Below, one piece after another: positions 23,760-30,917 of a DNA stretch of 35,206 nucleotides. Made by a program: the position numbers and the translations under genes. Under the pieces are notes generated by a model. It made no database searches. It saw only the letters and a list, made by a program, of their open reading frames with translations, and had not been told where the DNA came from. Numbering within the stretch: the stretch's first letter is position 1; each line of letters opens with the position of its first letter. The DNA is from Lachnospiraceae bacterium (GTDB taxonomy: Bacteria > Bacillota > Clostridia > Lachnospirales > Lachnospiraceae): contig JAETQH010000043.1 in NCBI GenBank assembly GCA_021770785.1, forward strand, positions 1 through 35,206, written 5' to 3'.

Positions 23760-25466
23760 CTATACTCCCGATTTTTCACGGTCAAAAGCTACAGCTTTTC
23801 CAGTGTTCGGGTCTATATTTCGTGCGGCCCTCATAAGAAGGAAAAGGGCCATTGCTAAGTCGTCGTGTGGTACGTGTCCAGGCTTTCGCGGTTCAGCGTT
23901 AGCCGGTACGTAAAAATTTATTGTCTGCTGGCGTTTGGCTTCCCTGGTAAGGTGTTCCACTTGCCAACGTAGTTCCTTCCATAGTTCCAGCTGGTCCGGG
24001 TCGGTAGGCGCCTTCGGGACTTTTATTAAGTCGTTATGGCTAAAATCGTAAGCCAGATAACCAAGCTTAGACTTACTTTCGTCGCCGGACGCCTTAAACT
24101 TATAGGCTTCTACCAGTCCGTCGTTATTCCTGTCGAATACCTCTTTAAGGTGGTACGCCAGCGGTTCGCCGATACCGGTACCGTCGCACACGCCACCTAT
24201 AGCACCCCAGTATTTTACGATCTTCGGCAGCATATCCCTTACTTTGCTATGCTTTTTTCCGACCCACTGATACAGGCATATCGGAACTACGGTACCGTCA
24301 CGTAGCAGATCGCCGATTATGAACGTAAGGGCGTCGCGCTTATGAATACCTACCGACGCTTCTACGTCTGTGGTTTCTTCTTCCTGTCCGGCCACGTCAC
24401 AGGCCCATATATACTTATGTCCTGGCTGTGGTTCCACTTGCATTTCATAACCGCCAGAATACATACGCGCCACGGCTTCCGCCGAAAAGAAGCGGCCGAT
24501 CGCGTCTACAGCTTTAAGAAGGTACTGTGTCTGTATGGCTATGTGGTCCATTCCCAGACGTGCTACCTGGTTATCAAACGCCTTTTTGTAGTTCTTATTC
24601 CCGGAAGCGATTACCGCGTAAGCGTCGATCTTAAATACAAGCTTCGGCCGGTATCCCAGTTCTTTTTCCAGGCGGTCTTCCATATCGTGGGCCATTAGTT
24701 CGCCACGATAAATAAAACTGTCCTTCGTCCAGGCTACGCCCCACAGTACAGTAGTGGCATTGTTGAACGAACCCATAGGCTGGGCGTCACGTTCCCACTT
24801 ATCCGCGTCTATGTCCTGGCTTTCGTCGCCTTCCAGAAGCGTATAGGCTGTCTGGGAAGCTACGCTAGCGTTCGGGTTTATCGAAAGAAACGCCCATTTA
24901 TTACTATCACGCGGCGGGCCTATATGAAACTTGTAACCATCTGACTTGCTATACTTGCAAGGCTGGCCGTCTACCTTTGCCTGGCCGGACGTTATGATAC
25001 TTCCGGCAAGCCCTCCACTATCAAGCGTTGGTGCCCCTTCCAGACGGTCCATAGACGCTTGTATCTGTGGCTTGTATACCGGTGCGAACTTTACACCGGA
25101 TACAGGAACGCCATAATACCAGCCGTACAGTAAAAGGTAATGCTGCAAAAAGGCGCTGATCTCATTCTTTCCGGCCTGTCTTGTGATCTGTACCACGAAG
25201 TACCAGCCCAGTCCATTTAAGCAGCTGTAAAGAATAGCGTCCGCTACCTGTATCTGATAGTCGAACGGGTCATTCTTACGAAGAAGGCGCCACGCTTCCC
25301 GTAGGTTTTCCCTTTTGAAAAGATCGCCGAAGTTATTTAGTACGTTGTATGGTATCCCTTCTTTCGCCGCCCGGACGGTCTGGGGTATCGCCGTCATAAC
25401 CGGGGCACCGGTCAAAGGGTCCACATCAGTTACGTAAGTAAATTCTGTCTGATACCTGTATGTCAT
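23760..25466 (-). CDS. terL: Terminase large subunit
   Basis: The protein has 568 residues and is the DNA-packaging motor and headful or site nuclease. The Walker A-like segment TRQAGKNE is at residues 95-102 and the Walker B LLEGDES at 210-216 (D214, E215). The nuclease domain has ACDVAGQE (D357), GGVCDGTGIGEP (D428) and a C-terminal HDDLAMALFL, giving the three expected acidic metal ligands. The start ATG 25466 overlaps the stop of the small Cys-rich gene as ATGA. It ends in TAG. Confidence 0.94.
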   Translation of the reverse strand: MTYRYQTEFTYVTDVDPLTGAPVMTAIPQTVRAAKEGIPYNVLNNFGDLFKRENLREAWRLLRKNDPFDYQIQVADAILYSCLNGLGWYFVVQITRQAGKNEISAFLQHYLLLYGWYYGVPVSGVKFAPVYKPQIQASMDRLEGAPTLDSGGLAGSIITSGQAKVDGQPCKYSKSDGYKFHIGPPRDSNKWAFLSINPNASVASQTAYTLLEGDESQDIDADKWERDAQPMGSFNNATTVLWGVAWTKDSFIYRGELMAHDMEDRLEKELGYRPKLVFKIDAYAVIASGNKNYKKAFDNQVARLGMDHIAIQTQYLLKAVDAIGRFFSAEAVARMYSGGYEMQVEPQPGHKYIWACDVAGQEEETTDVEASVGIHKRDALTFIIGDLLRDGTVVPICLYQWVGKKHSKVRDMLPKIVKYWGAIGGVCDGTGIGEPLAYHLKEVFDRNNDGLVEAYKFKASGDESKSKLGYLAYDFSHNDLIKVPKAPTDPDQLELWKELRWQVEHLTREAKRQQTINFYVPANAEPRKPGHVPHDDLAMALFLLMRAARNIDPNTGKAVAFDREKSGV

Positions 25467-25657
25467 AGAACGAAGTCCGTATAGTCAGCCTTCTTAGGAA
25501 GCTGTACGCCTTTATCACATATGCTACGAACGTGGTGTACATCTTCCGTACACAGCTTACAGGACTTAAACGGACACCGCATAAAATCCCCATTCTGTTC
25601 GCTGTACTGGCAAGTCAAACACACGCACCCCCTACAGCTGTTATTACTTTCTGACAT
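25463..25657 (-). CDS. Small Cys-rich protein between the terminase genes
   Basis: The protein has 64 residues from ATG 25657 (GGGGTG upstream). Eight Cys residues (SCRGCVCLTC, MRCPFKSCKLC, SIC) plus HH suggest one or two zinc-binding knuckles. It is translationally coupled to the large terminase (ATGA), so it may assist packaging or terminase assembly, but no family is recognised. Longer in-frame starts lack a good ribosome-binding site. Confidence 0.7.
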   Translation of the reverse strand: MSESNNSCRGCVCLTCQYSEQNGDFMRCPFKSCKLCTEDVHHVRSICDKGVQLPKKADYTDFVL

Positions 25658-25755
25658 AATTTTTACACCCCATTTTCTAAGTGAAAAAGTCGTAGTTTTT
25701 CGCATATATAAGAAAAAGCCTTGTATTTACTGGACTTTTTACACTGACTTCCAGA

Positions 25756-25830
25756 TTAACAAGACTTCTTACTACGTTTTTTACTACCTTTGCTACTCTT
25801 TTTACTACTTTTCTTCTTTTTACACGCCAT
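25756..25830 (-). CDS. Possible 24-residue Lys/Ser-rich basic peptide
   Basis: The ATG at 25830 has AAGGGGG nine bases upstream and opens MACKKKKSSKKSSKGSKKRS, then KKSC and TAA. It overlaps the last codons of the small terminase gene in another frame and fills most of the gap before the next gene. Strongly basic tiny proteins are known in phages, for example as DNA-binding peptides. The good ribosome-binding site is partly forced by the terminase codons, so this is tentative. Confidence 0.4.
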   Translation of the reverse strand: MACKKKKSSKKSSKGSKKRSKKSC

Positions 25831-26557
25831 CTTCGCTAACCCCCTTACTTTGCGCTTGTCCGCCCCAGGAAACATAAACTTCGCCTTTCGACGCCGCCCT
25901 TAATTCCGCATTTAGGGAAGCCATAATGTCGTCTGGTCCGTCGTCCTTGCCTTCTATAAGGTGTTTCTGTCCGATAAGACGCCGTAATGTATTCATAGCA
26001 CGATCTAAGGCGTTGTCCTCGATCGTTCCAGCATGATAGAAGGTCTTCATACCGTCGCCTTCCCTACAGATAACCCTAGATTTACGGTAAGCTACTTCTT
26101 CGCCTTCCAGATCACGGTCTTTAACGAACCTGTCTTTGTGCTTCTGTAAATAGCTGATAATTTTAACCGTCTGTACTTTTATCATCATATCCAGGGCGTT
26201 AAATTCTTCCTGGTTAATGTTCTCTAAAATGCTTTCCTCTTCTGGAAGAAGGACTTTAGAGAAAAGCCCATGTTTCGTAGAAGCAGCTATTTGTCTGGCG
26301 CGACCTTCTGGCGTCTTCGGACCTGTAGCAAGCCCGCCGTGTATCTTACACCGGCCGTAGCCTTTATGTGGCGTTCCCATGCCAGCCGGATTTTTGCAAG
26401 GCTGACCTTTGTGCATGGCACCACAGCAAAGGTTATAGTTATTCCTGGACAAAGCTATTACGTTCATTTTATCCGCCTGGTCGTGAAACTGGCGCTTAAG
26501 ACGCATATCGTAAGGGTCGAAGCCTTCCGGTAACTGTACTTTTTGTGTAGTTGCCAC
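25820..26557 (-). CDS. Terminase small subunit-like protein
   Basis: The protein has 245 residues. It carries the Cys/His and Gly-rich motif typical of a group of phage small terminase-like proteins: CGAMHKGQPCKNPAGMG, CKIHGGLATGPKTPEGRARQ and AASTKHGLFS at about residues 45-100, followed by helices. It is the first gene of the packaging/head operon and lies just before terL. The start is GTG 26557 with GGGGG eight bases upstream. It would recognise the packaging start site; a homing or regulatory DNA-binding role is less likely given position. Confidence 0.8.
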   Translation of the reverse strand: MATTQKVQLPEGFDPYDMRLKRQFHDQADKMNVIALSRNNYNLCCGAMHKGQPCKNPAGMGTPHKGYGRCKIHGGLATGPKTPEGRARQIAASTKHGLFSKVLLPEEESILENINQEEFNALDMMIKVQTVKIISYLQKHKDRFVKDRDLEGEEVAYRKSRVICREGDGMKTFYHAGTIEDNALDRAMNTLRRLIGQKHLIEGKDDGPDDIMASLNAELRAASKGEVYVSWGGQAQSKGVSEDGV

Positions 26558-26615
26558 TGACTTTACCCCCTTTTTTCGTGTGTCGTCGTTCGGAAAATCG
26601 ACGTTTCAGCGTGCG

Positions 26616-26658
26616 AAAAAGGAACGGCGCCCAGAAAATGAGGGCTTCCCCGTTCCTT
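26616..26658 (-). terminator. Terminator-like hairpin in the leader of the packaging operon
   Basis: The outer 9-bp stem AAGGAACGG (26658-26650 on the minus strand) pairs with CCGTTCCTT (26627-26619). The inner stem GCCC/GGGC is at 26645-26642 and 26632-26629. A TTTTT run follows at 26620-26616. It either ends transcription from the regulator gene or acts as an attenuator, because a promoter lies just upstream of it. Confidence 0.7.
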
Positions 26659-26669
26659 AAACTACATAC

Positions 26670-26695
26670 TATAATAGCATTGTAATGCTATTATA
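26670..26695. promoter_or_regulatory. 26-bp perfect dyad, candidate operator
   Basis: Two 12-bp arms, TATAATAGCATT and AATGCTATTATA, are exact inverted repeats around a central GT. The dyad covers the -10 box of the minus-strand promoter and extends past the likely start site. That is a typical operator position for a repressor or activator dimer; the adjacent RinA-like protein is a candidate ligand. Confidence 0.6.
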
Positions 26696-26718
26696 AACAC
26701 TTTTCGGAATAAAAGCAA
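26690..26718 (-). promoter_or_regulatory. Candidate late promoter
   Basis: On the minus strand, TTGCTT (26718-26713) and a perfect TATAAT (26695-26690) are separated by 17 bp. It points towards the terminase genes and is followed by the dyad and the terminator-like hairpin. The weak -35 box would fit activator dependence. Confidence 0.5.
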
Positions 26719-26750
26719 CATAGCAGTTGTCTTACAGAAAACTTATGAAA

Positions 26751-27092
26751 CTATTTATACCCATTGACAAACTCAAACACATGATTAACCACTTGATCGC
26801 ACCTATAGTAATACTGGTCTTTTGTAAGACTCAGAATACGTAAGGTCTGCTGTAAGCTGTACTTCCCCTTTATTACCCAGCGGTAGTAAGCGACGCGCTT
26901 AAGGTCTAAAGGAAGCCTATCATAAGCCATTTCCAGCATGATCTTGTTAAGCATACCATTTGTAATTCCGTCCGCCGGTTTACAGCTGCTATTTACTTTT
27001 ACCTGGTCTTCCATAGGCTCGCGCCTTTGTATGTGTTCCCAGTTATCCAGCCAACGCCGGATAGTCCGCCTTCCTATGATCTCCTGTCCCAT
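26751..27092 (-). CDS. RinA/ArpU-like late transcription regulator
   Basis: The protein has 113 residues from ATG 27092 (AGAGGTG six bases upstream; the longer frame reads into AT-rich DNA). The C-terminal half resembles sigma-70 region 4-like helix-turn-helix regulators of the ArpU/RinA type: LPLDLKRVAYYRWVIKG, then YSLQQTLRILSLTKDQYYYR and DQVVNHVFEFV. Such proteins switch on late phage genes and usually sit just before the terminase genes, as here. The target is probably the promoter/dyad region at 26670-26718. Confidence 0.75.
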   Translation of the reverse strand: MGQEIIGRRTIRRWLDNWEHIQRREPMEDQVKVNSSCKPADGITNGMLNKIMLEMAYDRLPLDLKRVAYYRWVIKGKYSLQQTLRILSLTKDQYYYRCDQVVNHVFEFVNGYK

Positions 27093-27216
27093 CTGCCACA
27101 CCTCTAAAAAATATATAATAAAAATTTTTGAATTATAATAAGGGGGTAAGAAAAACCCACTCAAAAATGAATGGTAAAATGAGTAAGAAAAACAAATACC
27201 CCCAAAGAAAAATAAA

Positions 27217-27300
27217 TATAGTATATATTATATATAATAATATTATTATCTATTATATATAATAGTATATATGTATTATAGTATATAATATAGTAATATT
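27217..27300. repeat. AT-only palindromic block
   Basis: Almost pure A/T DNA with two exact copies of the 14-bp palindrome TATTATATATAATA (27226-27239 and 27251-27264, 25 bp apart). A further palindrome, AATAATATTATT (27236-27247), lies between and partly over them. It contains many TATAAT-like hexamers and lies between the early genes and the late regulator. It could be a regulatory region or a DNA-unwinding element. Confidence 0.7.
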
Positions 27301-27320
27301 ACACAAAGGTTTCTTTTAGG

Positions 27321-27383
27321 GCTGTACTCTCTCCCATTCGTTTACGAACCGCGTGGAACGTAGTGTGCTTCACGATCTACAGC
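27321..27383 (-). ncRNA. Candidate structured RNA (three-stem junction)
   Basis: On the minus strand GCTGTA (27383-27378) and TACAGC (27326-27321) close a 63-nt element. Inside are CGTG/CACG (27374-27371 with 27355-27352) and TTCG-loop TAAA-CGAA (27348-27337), plus a purine-rich single strand (GGGAGAGAG). It begins five bases beyond the amber stop of the previous gene and holds no supported reading frame. No Rfam family is recognised. Confidence 0.35.
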
Positions 27384-27387
27384 TTTC

Positions 27388-27846
27388 CTACTGGTTTATT
27401 CGTCCCTTTCTGGCCTGCCTTCGAGCTTCCTTTTTCTGGCGTCGCCTTTCCTTTCTGTTTGCGTAGCCTTCCGGGAAACAGATACCGTATTTCTGGATAC
27501 CATGGTCACTTCTTATATTCTCTAACGCCTGTAGCACTTCGTCCGCGTCCGGGTGCGGCTGCCCTACATAATCTGGAAGTTTCCGTATAAATTCAAGCGG
27601 ATTACTTCCCAGGCTGTTCACATAGCTTACGATCGCCATAGCCTTATCCGTAGGACATTCACATACTACCTGTACTTCGTGTATCAGATAATCGTAATAC
27701 TCATTCCCGGTTACTTCCACCTTTAACGGGTTCCCGGACTTCGGGCCATATTCGTGGCACCTCTGGCAGTCGTTATTAGCAGCACCGAAGCAGCCTACAC
27801 AGTCTGCTAATTTACTAATTTCTTCACTTGTTATATTTCCTTTCAT
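27388..27846 (-). CDS. Hypothetical early protein with Cys motif
   Basis: The protein has 152 residues. An N-terminal CVGCFGAANNDCQRC could bind zinc. A helical centre follows, and the C-terminus is very basic (RKERRRQKKEARRQARKGR), suggesting nucleic-acid contact. No family is recognised. The start ATG overlaps the preceding TAA by one base (TAATG). It ends in TAG and is the last gene of the early block before the control region. Confidence 0.75.
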   Translation of the reverse strand: MKGNITSEEISKLADCVGCFGAANNDCQRCHEYGPKSGNPLKVEVTGNEYYDYLIHEVQVVCECPTDKAMAIVSYVNSLGSNPLEFIRKLPDYVGQPHPDADEVLQALENIRSDHGIQKYGICFPEGYANRKERRRQKKEARRQARKGRINQ

Positions 27847-28232
27847 TAGTCGTCGTTCCTTTCTTTGTTGTCTTCCAGCTGTGGGGTTGCGTCGTCGTTT
27901 TTAGTAAACGCTTTAACACCCTTACTCTTAAGACGTTCCTTTATTTCACTGGTGTATACGGGCGGGTCGTCGGCGTTCGTGGCTTCCTCGCTTACCACGG
28001 TCAGCATGGAAAGAAAACGGTTAAGTCTGGTCTTTCCGGTCCACCCCAGGCGGGTTAGCGCTTCCAGGGTAAACGCTATGTAGTTGTCCAGGTCTTCGGC
28101 TTGTCGCGCTTTTATGGCTTCGTCGGCGTATTTATTCGCCAGTTTCTTTAATTCTGCCCTTACGTCGTCGCTTACTGTAATAGGCTTTTTTGCCGGTTCT
28201 TTTGGTGGAAAATAATACTTACGTTTCCCCAT
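27846..28232 (-). CDS. Hypothetical early protein
   Basis: The protein has 128 residues from ATG 28232 (GAGGTC upstream, overlapping the end of the membrane-protein gene by 14 bases). It has a basic start (MGKRKYYFPPKEPAKKP), a helical core (VSDDVRAELKKLANKYADEA and LTRLGWTGKTRLNRFLSML) and an acidic disordered tail (ending DNKERNDD). The function is unknown. Confidence 0.72.
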   Translation of the reverse strand: MGKRKYYFPPKEPAKKPITVSDDVRAELKKLANKYADEAIKARQAEDLDNYIAFTLEALTRLGWTGKTRLNRFLSMLTVVSEEATNADDPPVYTSEIKERLKSKGVKAFTKNDDATPQLEDNKERNDD

Positions 28233-28395
28233 GCTGACCTCGCTTTCTGGCTTCCTTTTTCTCCTTGCGCCGCCACATAAAATACGTAATTGCGACATCG
28301 GAAAGCAATAGAAGCGCCAGTAGTACGCCAATCCCGAATAACACTATAACTACCATAAGCACAAAGCTGAAAAGTTCAAATAATGAAAACGTCAT
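28219..28395 (-). CDS. Small membrane protein
   Basis: The protein has 58 residues from ATG 28395, with GAAGGTG five bases upstream. Residues about 4-38 are strongly hydrophobic (FSFVLMVVIVLFGIGVLLAL, LLLSDVAITYF), enough for one long or two short membrane helices, followed by a positively charged tail (RRKEKKEARKRG) that should stay in the cytoplasm. Start and previous stop overlap as ATGA. The role is unknown. Confidence 0.7.
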   Translation of the reverse strand: MTFSLFELFSFVLMVVIVLFGIGVLLALLLLSDVAITYFMWRRKEKKEARKRGQHGET

Positions 28396-28553
28396 ACAGT
28401 CACCTTCTTTTTGATCTTGCGGACGGTACCAGAATACTTGTGGATTACCTGCATATATTCCGGGGTATCCTTCTGGACTAGCCAATTAAAAGGGTCCAGA
28501 CGGTTCGCCCGTAAAAACTTCTTCTGATTATACGTCGGTTTCTTCGCCATCAT
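28392..28553 (-). CDS. DUF6906-like small phage protein
   Basis: The protein has 53 residues (MMAKKPTYNQKKFLRANRLD, PFNWLVQKDTPEYMQVIHKY, then a basic end). The pattern of a basic start, x-Q-K-x-F-L, L-x-P-x-N-W-L-V-x-K-D-T, I-H-K and a basic end fits the short DUF6906 proteins common in Firmicutes phages, function unknown. The tandem ATGs at 28553/28550 have GAAGGG seven bases upstream. The gene overlaps the upstream gene by 26 bases and the downstream membrane gene as ATGA. Confidence 0.75.
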   Translation of the reverse strand: MMAKKPTYNQKKFLRANRLDPFNWLVQKDTPEYMQVIHKYSGTVRKIKKKVTV

Positions 28554-28851
28554 TGTTAGACCCTTCTTTCTCTGCTGCTACTTTACGTTCCAGGTGTTCT
28601 ACAGCCATCTTAAGGAATTTAAGACGGCACTCGTCGCAAAGGTCCGTAAAGTGGTGGTCGTCTTTCGGTGTTCCTAAAGTAACTTCTACCACGATACCGG
28701 TACACCCAGCTACGGGTGTATCCAGCGGTATTGTATCATGAGCCTTTTTCACGTAATAGCTTTTGCCTTCCCCATTCGTGGTAGCGTAGTCGTCGGGTAG
28801 CTGTTTCTGGCAGTAATCACAGTTATACACTGTCGTCGTTTTTACGCTCAT
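28528..28851 (-). CDS. Zinc-ribbon-like early protein
   Basis: The protein has 107 residues. Two CxxC pairs (CDYCQKQLP near residue 11 and LCDECRLKFLKM near 72) about 60 residues apart suggest a zinc ribbon. The segment between them is beta-rich (TGIVVEVTLGTPKDDHHF). The C-terminus is acidic and probably disordered. This layout occurs in many small phage proteins without a known role. It starts at ATG 28851 inside the end of the small membrane gene. Confidence 0.75.
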   Translation of the reverse strand: MSVKTTTVYNCDYCQKQLPDDYATTNGEGKSYYVKKAHDTIPLDTPVAGCTGIVVEVTLGTPKDDHHFTDLCDECRLKFLKMAVEHLERKVAAEKEGSNNDGEETDV

Positions 28852-28942
28852 GGTCTTTACTTCCTTTCTTCTTAATCACGTCGCACACGCTACCAATTAA
28901 GCAGCAAAGTACGAAGGCGATACTTATAATACCTACGATCAT
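28823..28942 (-). CDS. Tiny membrane protein
   Basis: The protein has 39 residues: MIVGIISIAFVLCCLIGSVC forms one membrane helix, followed by a charged tail (DVIKKKGSKDHERKNDDSV). The start overlaps the previous stop as TAATG, which supports coupling in the absence of a strong ribosome-binding site. Its end overlaps the zinc-ribbon gene. The function is unknown. Confidence 0.55.
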   Translation of the reverse strand: MIVGIISIAFVLCCLIGSVCDVIKKKGSKDHERKNDDSV

Positions 28943-29310
28943 TACTTTTTCTGTGAACACGTTTCCTTACCCTCTTTCGGTTCATTGCTTACAAAGTTAT
29001 ACAGCTGTGCTACGGTTCCAGAAAGTACGTCTACCTGTCCCAGGACTTTATCTAAGTCACATCTTGCCACACGTCCCTTACAGTCCGTAAGGTCTACCAG
29101 TGCGGCGGCGCGTTCTGCGATACCTTCCAGATAAGCGGAAATGTCTACGCCGTCTTCGTTTTCCTGGTCACAGCAGCACCCGGAACCTTCCGGCTTTCTT
29201 CCTACCTTCATTTCCATAAGATTTACTTCGGCGTCGTCCGGGGCATTTCTTACGATCTCTTTAATAAATTCCGGTACGTTTTCCTGTTTCAAAAAATCTG
29301 CTTTCTTCAT
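28942..29310 (-). CDS. Hypothetical early protein
   Basis: The protein has 122 residues, mostly helical and acidic, with a CCC cluster near residue 45 (GSGCCCDQENED) and helices at EFIKEIVRNAPDDAEV and ISAYLEGIAERAAALVDL. No family is recognised. The start ATG 29310 lies four bases after the preceding TAA; its own TAA overlaps the ATG of the tiny membrane protein. Confidence 0.7.
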   Translation of the reverse strand: MKKADFLKQENVPEFIKEIVRNAPDDAEVNLMEMKVGRKPEGSGCCCDQENEDGVDISAYLEGIAERAAALVDLTDCKGRVARCDLDKVLGQVDVLSGTVAQLYNFVSNEPKEGKETCSQKK

Positions 29311-29314
29311 GGTT

Positions 29315-29911
29315 TTATTCTCCTTCTGGTTTTAATATTGATAAATCATTATCCTGTAAAAAGTAAAGTAACTGCCAGGCCATGGCTTCTACGAACGGTT
29401 CCCGGCTGGAATAATTACCGGCGTTCGCTTCAAAAAGTACGGCGTGCGTAATCTCATGTACGATCACATATTTTTTAATATCCGGCTTAAGGTTTTCTAA
29501 AATCTGGATACAAAGGGTATCATACGTAATACGCCCGCCCAGGTCTTCGTCTTTCAGTTCCTTAAAATCGCCTTGCTGGATAGCATAGGGAAGACCATTT
29601 ACCCAGATCATGGAAGGGGTAGTCTTCCCGCATTTTAAAAATTCCAGGTCGTTATCCACCACAAGACGGTTAAGTACACTTCCTACCCCAGCGTGGTACT
29701 TGTCAGCTTCTTGCGTAGACATTCCGGCGGAAGTAAGTAATAAGTGTGCAATCTCCCACATAAAATACTGGCGCTTCCTGGGTGGTGCTGCTTCTGTAGT
29801 AACACGGATTTCCTGTACCCCTGGGTCAGCTTCATAGCTGTAATCTTCGCCGGAATTACAAACGCTGTAAGGTATCCGGTTTACGATAATCTGTTTCGGT
29901 AGTTCAGTCAT
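29315..29911 (-). CDS. Metallopeptidase-like protein (HExxH) with internal duplication
   Basis: The protein has 198 residues. The second half has a zincin motif, HEITHAVLFEANAG (about residues 153-166), with a possible third ligand in EPFVEAMAW. The first half repeats the same plan in degenerate form: IIVNRIPYSV versus IWVNGLPYAI, WEIAHLLLTSAG versus HEITHAVLFEAN, NDLEFLK versus NDLSILK. One active-looking and one dead unit are thus fused. Related single-unit proteins are common in Firmicutes phages and resemble ImmA/IrrE or SprT-like peptidases. The substrate is unknown. The start overlaps the previous stop by eight bases. Confidence 0.75.
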   Translation of the reverse strand: MTELPKQIIVNRIPYSVCNSGEDYSYEADPGVQEIRVTTEAAPPRKRQYFMWEIAHLLLTSAGMSTQEADKYHAGVGSVLNRLVVDNDLEFLKCGKTTPSMIWVNGLPYAIQQGDFKELKDEDLGGRITYDTLCIQILENLKPDIKKYVIVHEITHAVLFEANAGNYSSREPFVEAMAWQLLYFLQDNDLSILKPEGE

Positions 29912-30092
29912 AACCTAAGTCCCCTTTCAGTTCGTCTATAATATCGCTGGCTTCTTCCTTCGTCAGATCACGAAACGGCGTATCGGTGTATTCTGAAAGC
30001 GTGGCGTCTGCATGATCTAACAGAAGGTCTATGTAATTCAGCTGGCTTTCTGTAGCCATAAGACCAAGTTCTTCCATAAGGTTTCTATCCAC
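29904..30092 (-). CDS. Small DUF3072-like phage protein
   Basis: The protein has 62 residues. MATESQLNYIDLLLDHAD and LTKEEASDIIDELKGDLG match the short pattern (A-T-x-x-Q-x-x-Y-I-x-x-L ... L-T-K-x-E-A-S-x-x-I-x-x-L) seen in DUF3072-type phage proteins, function unknown. I chose GTG 30092, eight bases from AAGGAAGG; the earlier GTG at 30101 lies within that site. ATG 30077 is another option. Confidence 0.65.
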   Translation of the reverse strand: MDRNLMEELGLMATESQLNYIDLLLDHADATLSEYTDTPFRDLTKEEASDIIDELKGDLGYD

Positions 30093-30294
30093 AGCTTCCA
30101 CCTTCCTTTACCTCGTTTTTTATACACGCTTCGTTCCGCTTTCCGACTACACAATGGAAGTATTTACAATACAGTTCCCCCTTAAAACGATATACCCCAC
30201 CACAGGTTTCGCTACAGGTATCCGGCTTCCCCTGTTTCGTAGAAAATATGACCGTACCACATTCCGGGCTTACAGTAAGTTTTCTTGCTGACAT
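30085..30294 (-). CDS. Small Cys-rich protein
   Basis: The protein has 69 residues with seven Cys (SPECGTV, DTCSETCGG, LYCKYFHC, EACIK, SCG), likely a zinc-binding fold. The family is not recognised. It starts at ATG 30294 overlapping the previous TAA by one base and ends overlapping the next gene. It may contact nucleic acid or protein; no direct evidence exists. Confidence 0.7.
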   Translation of the reverse strand: MSARKLTVSPECGTVIFSTKQGKPDTCSETCGGVYRFKGELYCKYFHCVVGKRNEACIKNEVKEGGSCG

Positions 30295-30917
30295 TATTCT
30301 TCGTCCCCTTTCCAGCCTGTCCAGGCTTTTCCTGTGTGCTGGGTTTTCAGAATGTCATAATTTTCCGCCAGCGTTTCCAAAACTTCTACAGCCTGGGAAA
30401 AGTTTCTTATTTTACCGTCGTCGGACACCTGTAAAAGATATTCTTCTTCCGAAAATCCCAGATCGCGGTATATACACTTACAAAGGGTTTCGGTTATTTT
30501 TCCGGTACTAAGTACGTCGGTAGGCGGTTCCCCGTTTAATGAATAGCAGAAGATTATAGTAATATCGTCTACGGTCGTTTGTACACATTTCGCTACCATT
30601 TCATTACCAAGATATAGGAACTTTAACGTAAGAGGAAGAACGCCGCCTTCCTTTTCCTCTACCGGCGGTACCGGTACGTCGTAAAGCCTTTCTACGTGAT
30701 ACGCTAAAATATCCATTCCTTTACCGATAGCGAACACGCCAGGCGGACTACTTAAGCTGTCTGTAGGTGTCCAGCCTTCCATAAAGCAGCCAGCTTCTAC
30801 GTCTGATCGTGTGTTAAGAAACAGTTCCATAAGGTCGTCGTTTGTGGGTTCTTCCTTTTCCGGCGTCATTTCCACCACATAGTTACCGATCGCGGTTACT
30901 ATCACCATTCTGTACAT
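30294..30917 (-). CDS. Hypothetical early protein
   Basis: The protein has 207 residues with mixed alpha/beta composition: VIVTAIGNYVVEMTPEKEEP, VFAIGKGMDILAYHVERLYD, LPLTLKFLYLGNEMVAKCVQ, ITIIFCYSLNGEPPTD. No motif or family is recognised. It starts right after the preceding TAA (TAAATG); a second ATG three codons in is possible. It ends coupled to the Cys-rich gene (TAATG). Confidence 0.7.
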   Translation of the reverse strand: MYRMVIVTAIGNYVVEMTPEKEEPTNDDLMELFLNTRSDVEAGCFMEGWTPTDSLSSPPGVFAIGKGMDILAYHVERLYDVPVPPVEEKEGGVLPLTLKFLYLGNEMVAKCVQTTVDDITIIFCYSLNGEPPTDVLSTGKITETLCKCIYRDLGFSEEEYLLQVSDDGKIRNFSQAVEVLETLAENYDILKTQHTGKAWTGWKGDEE

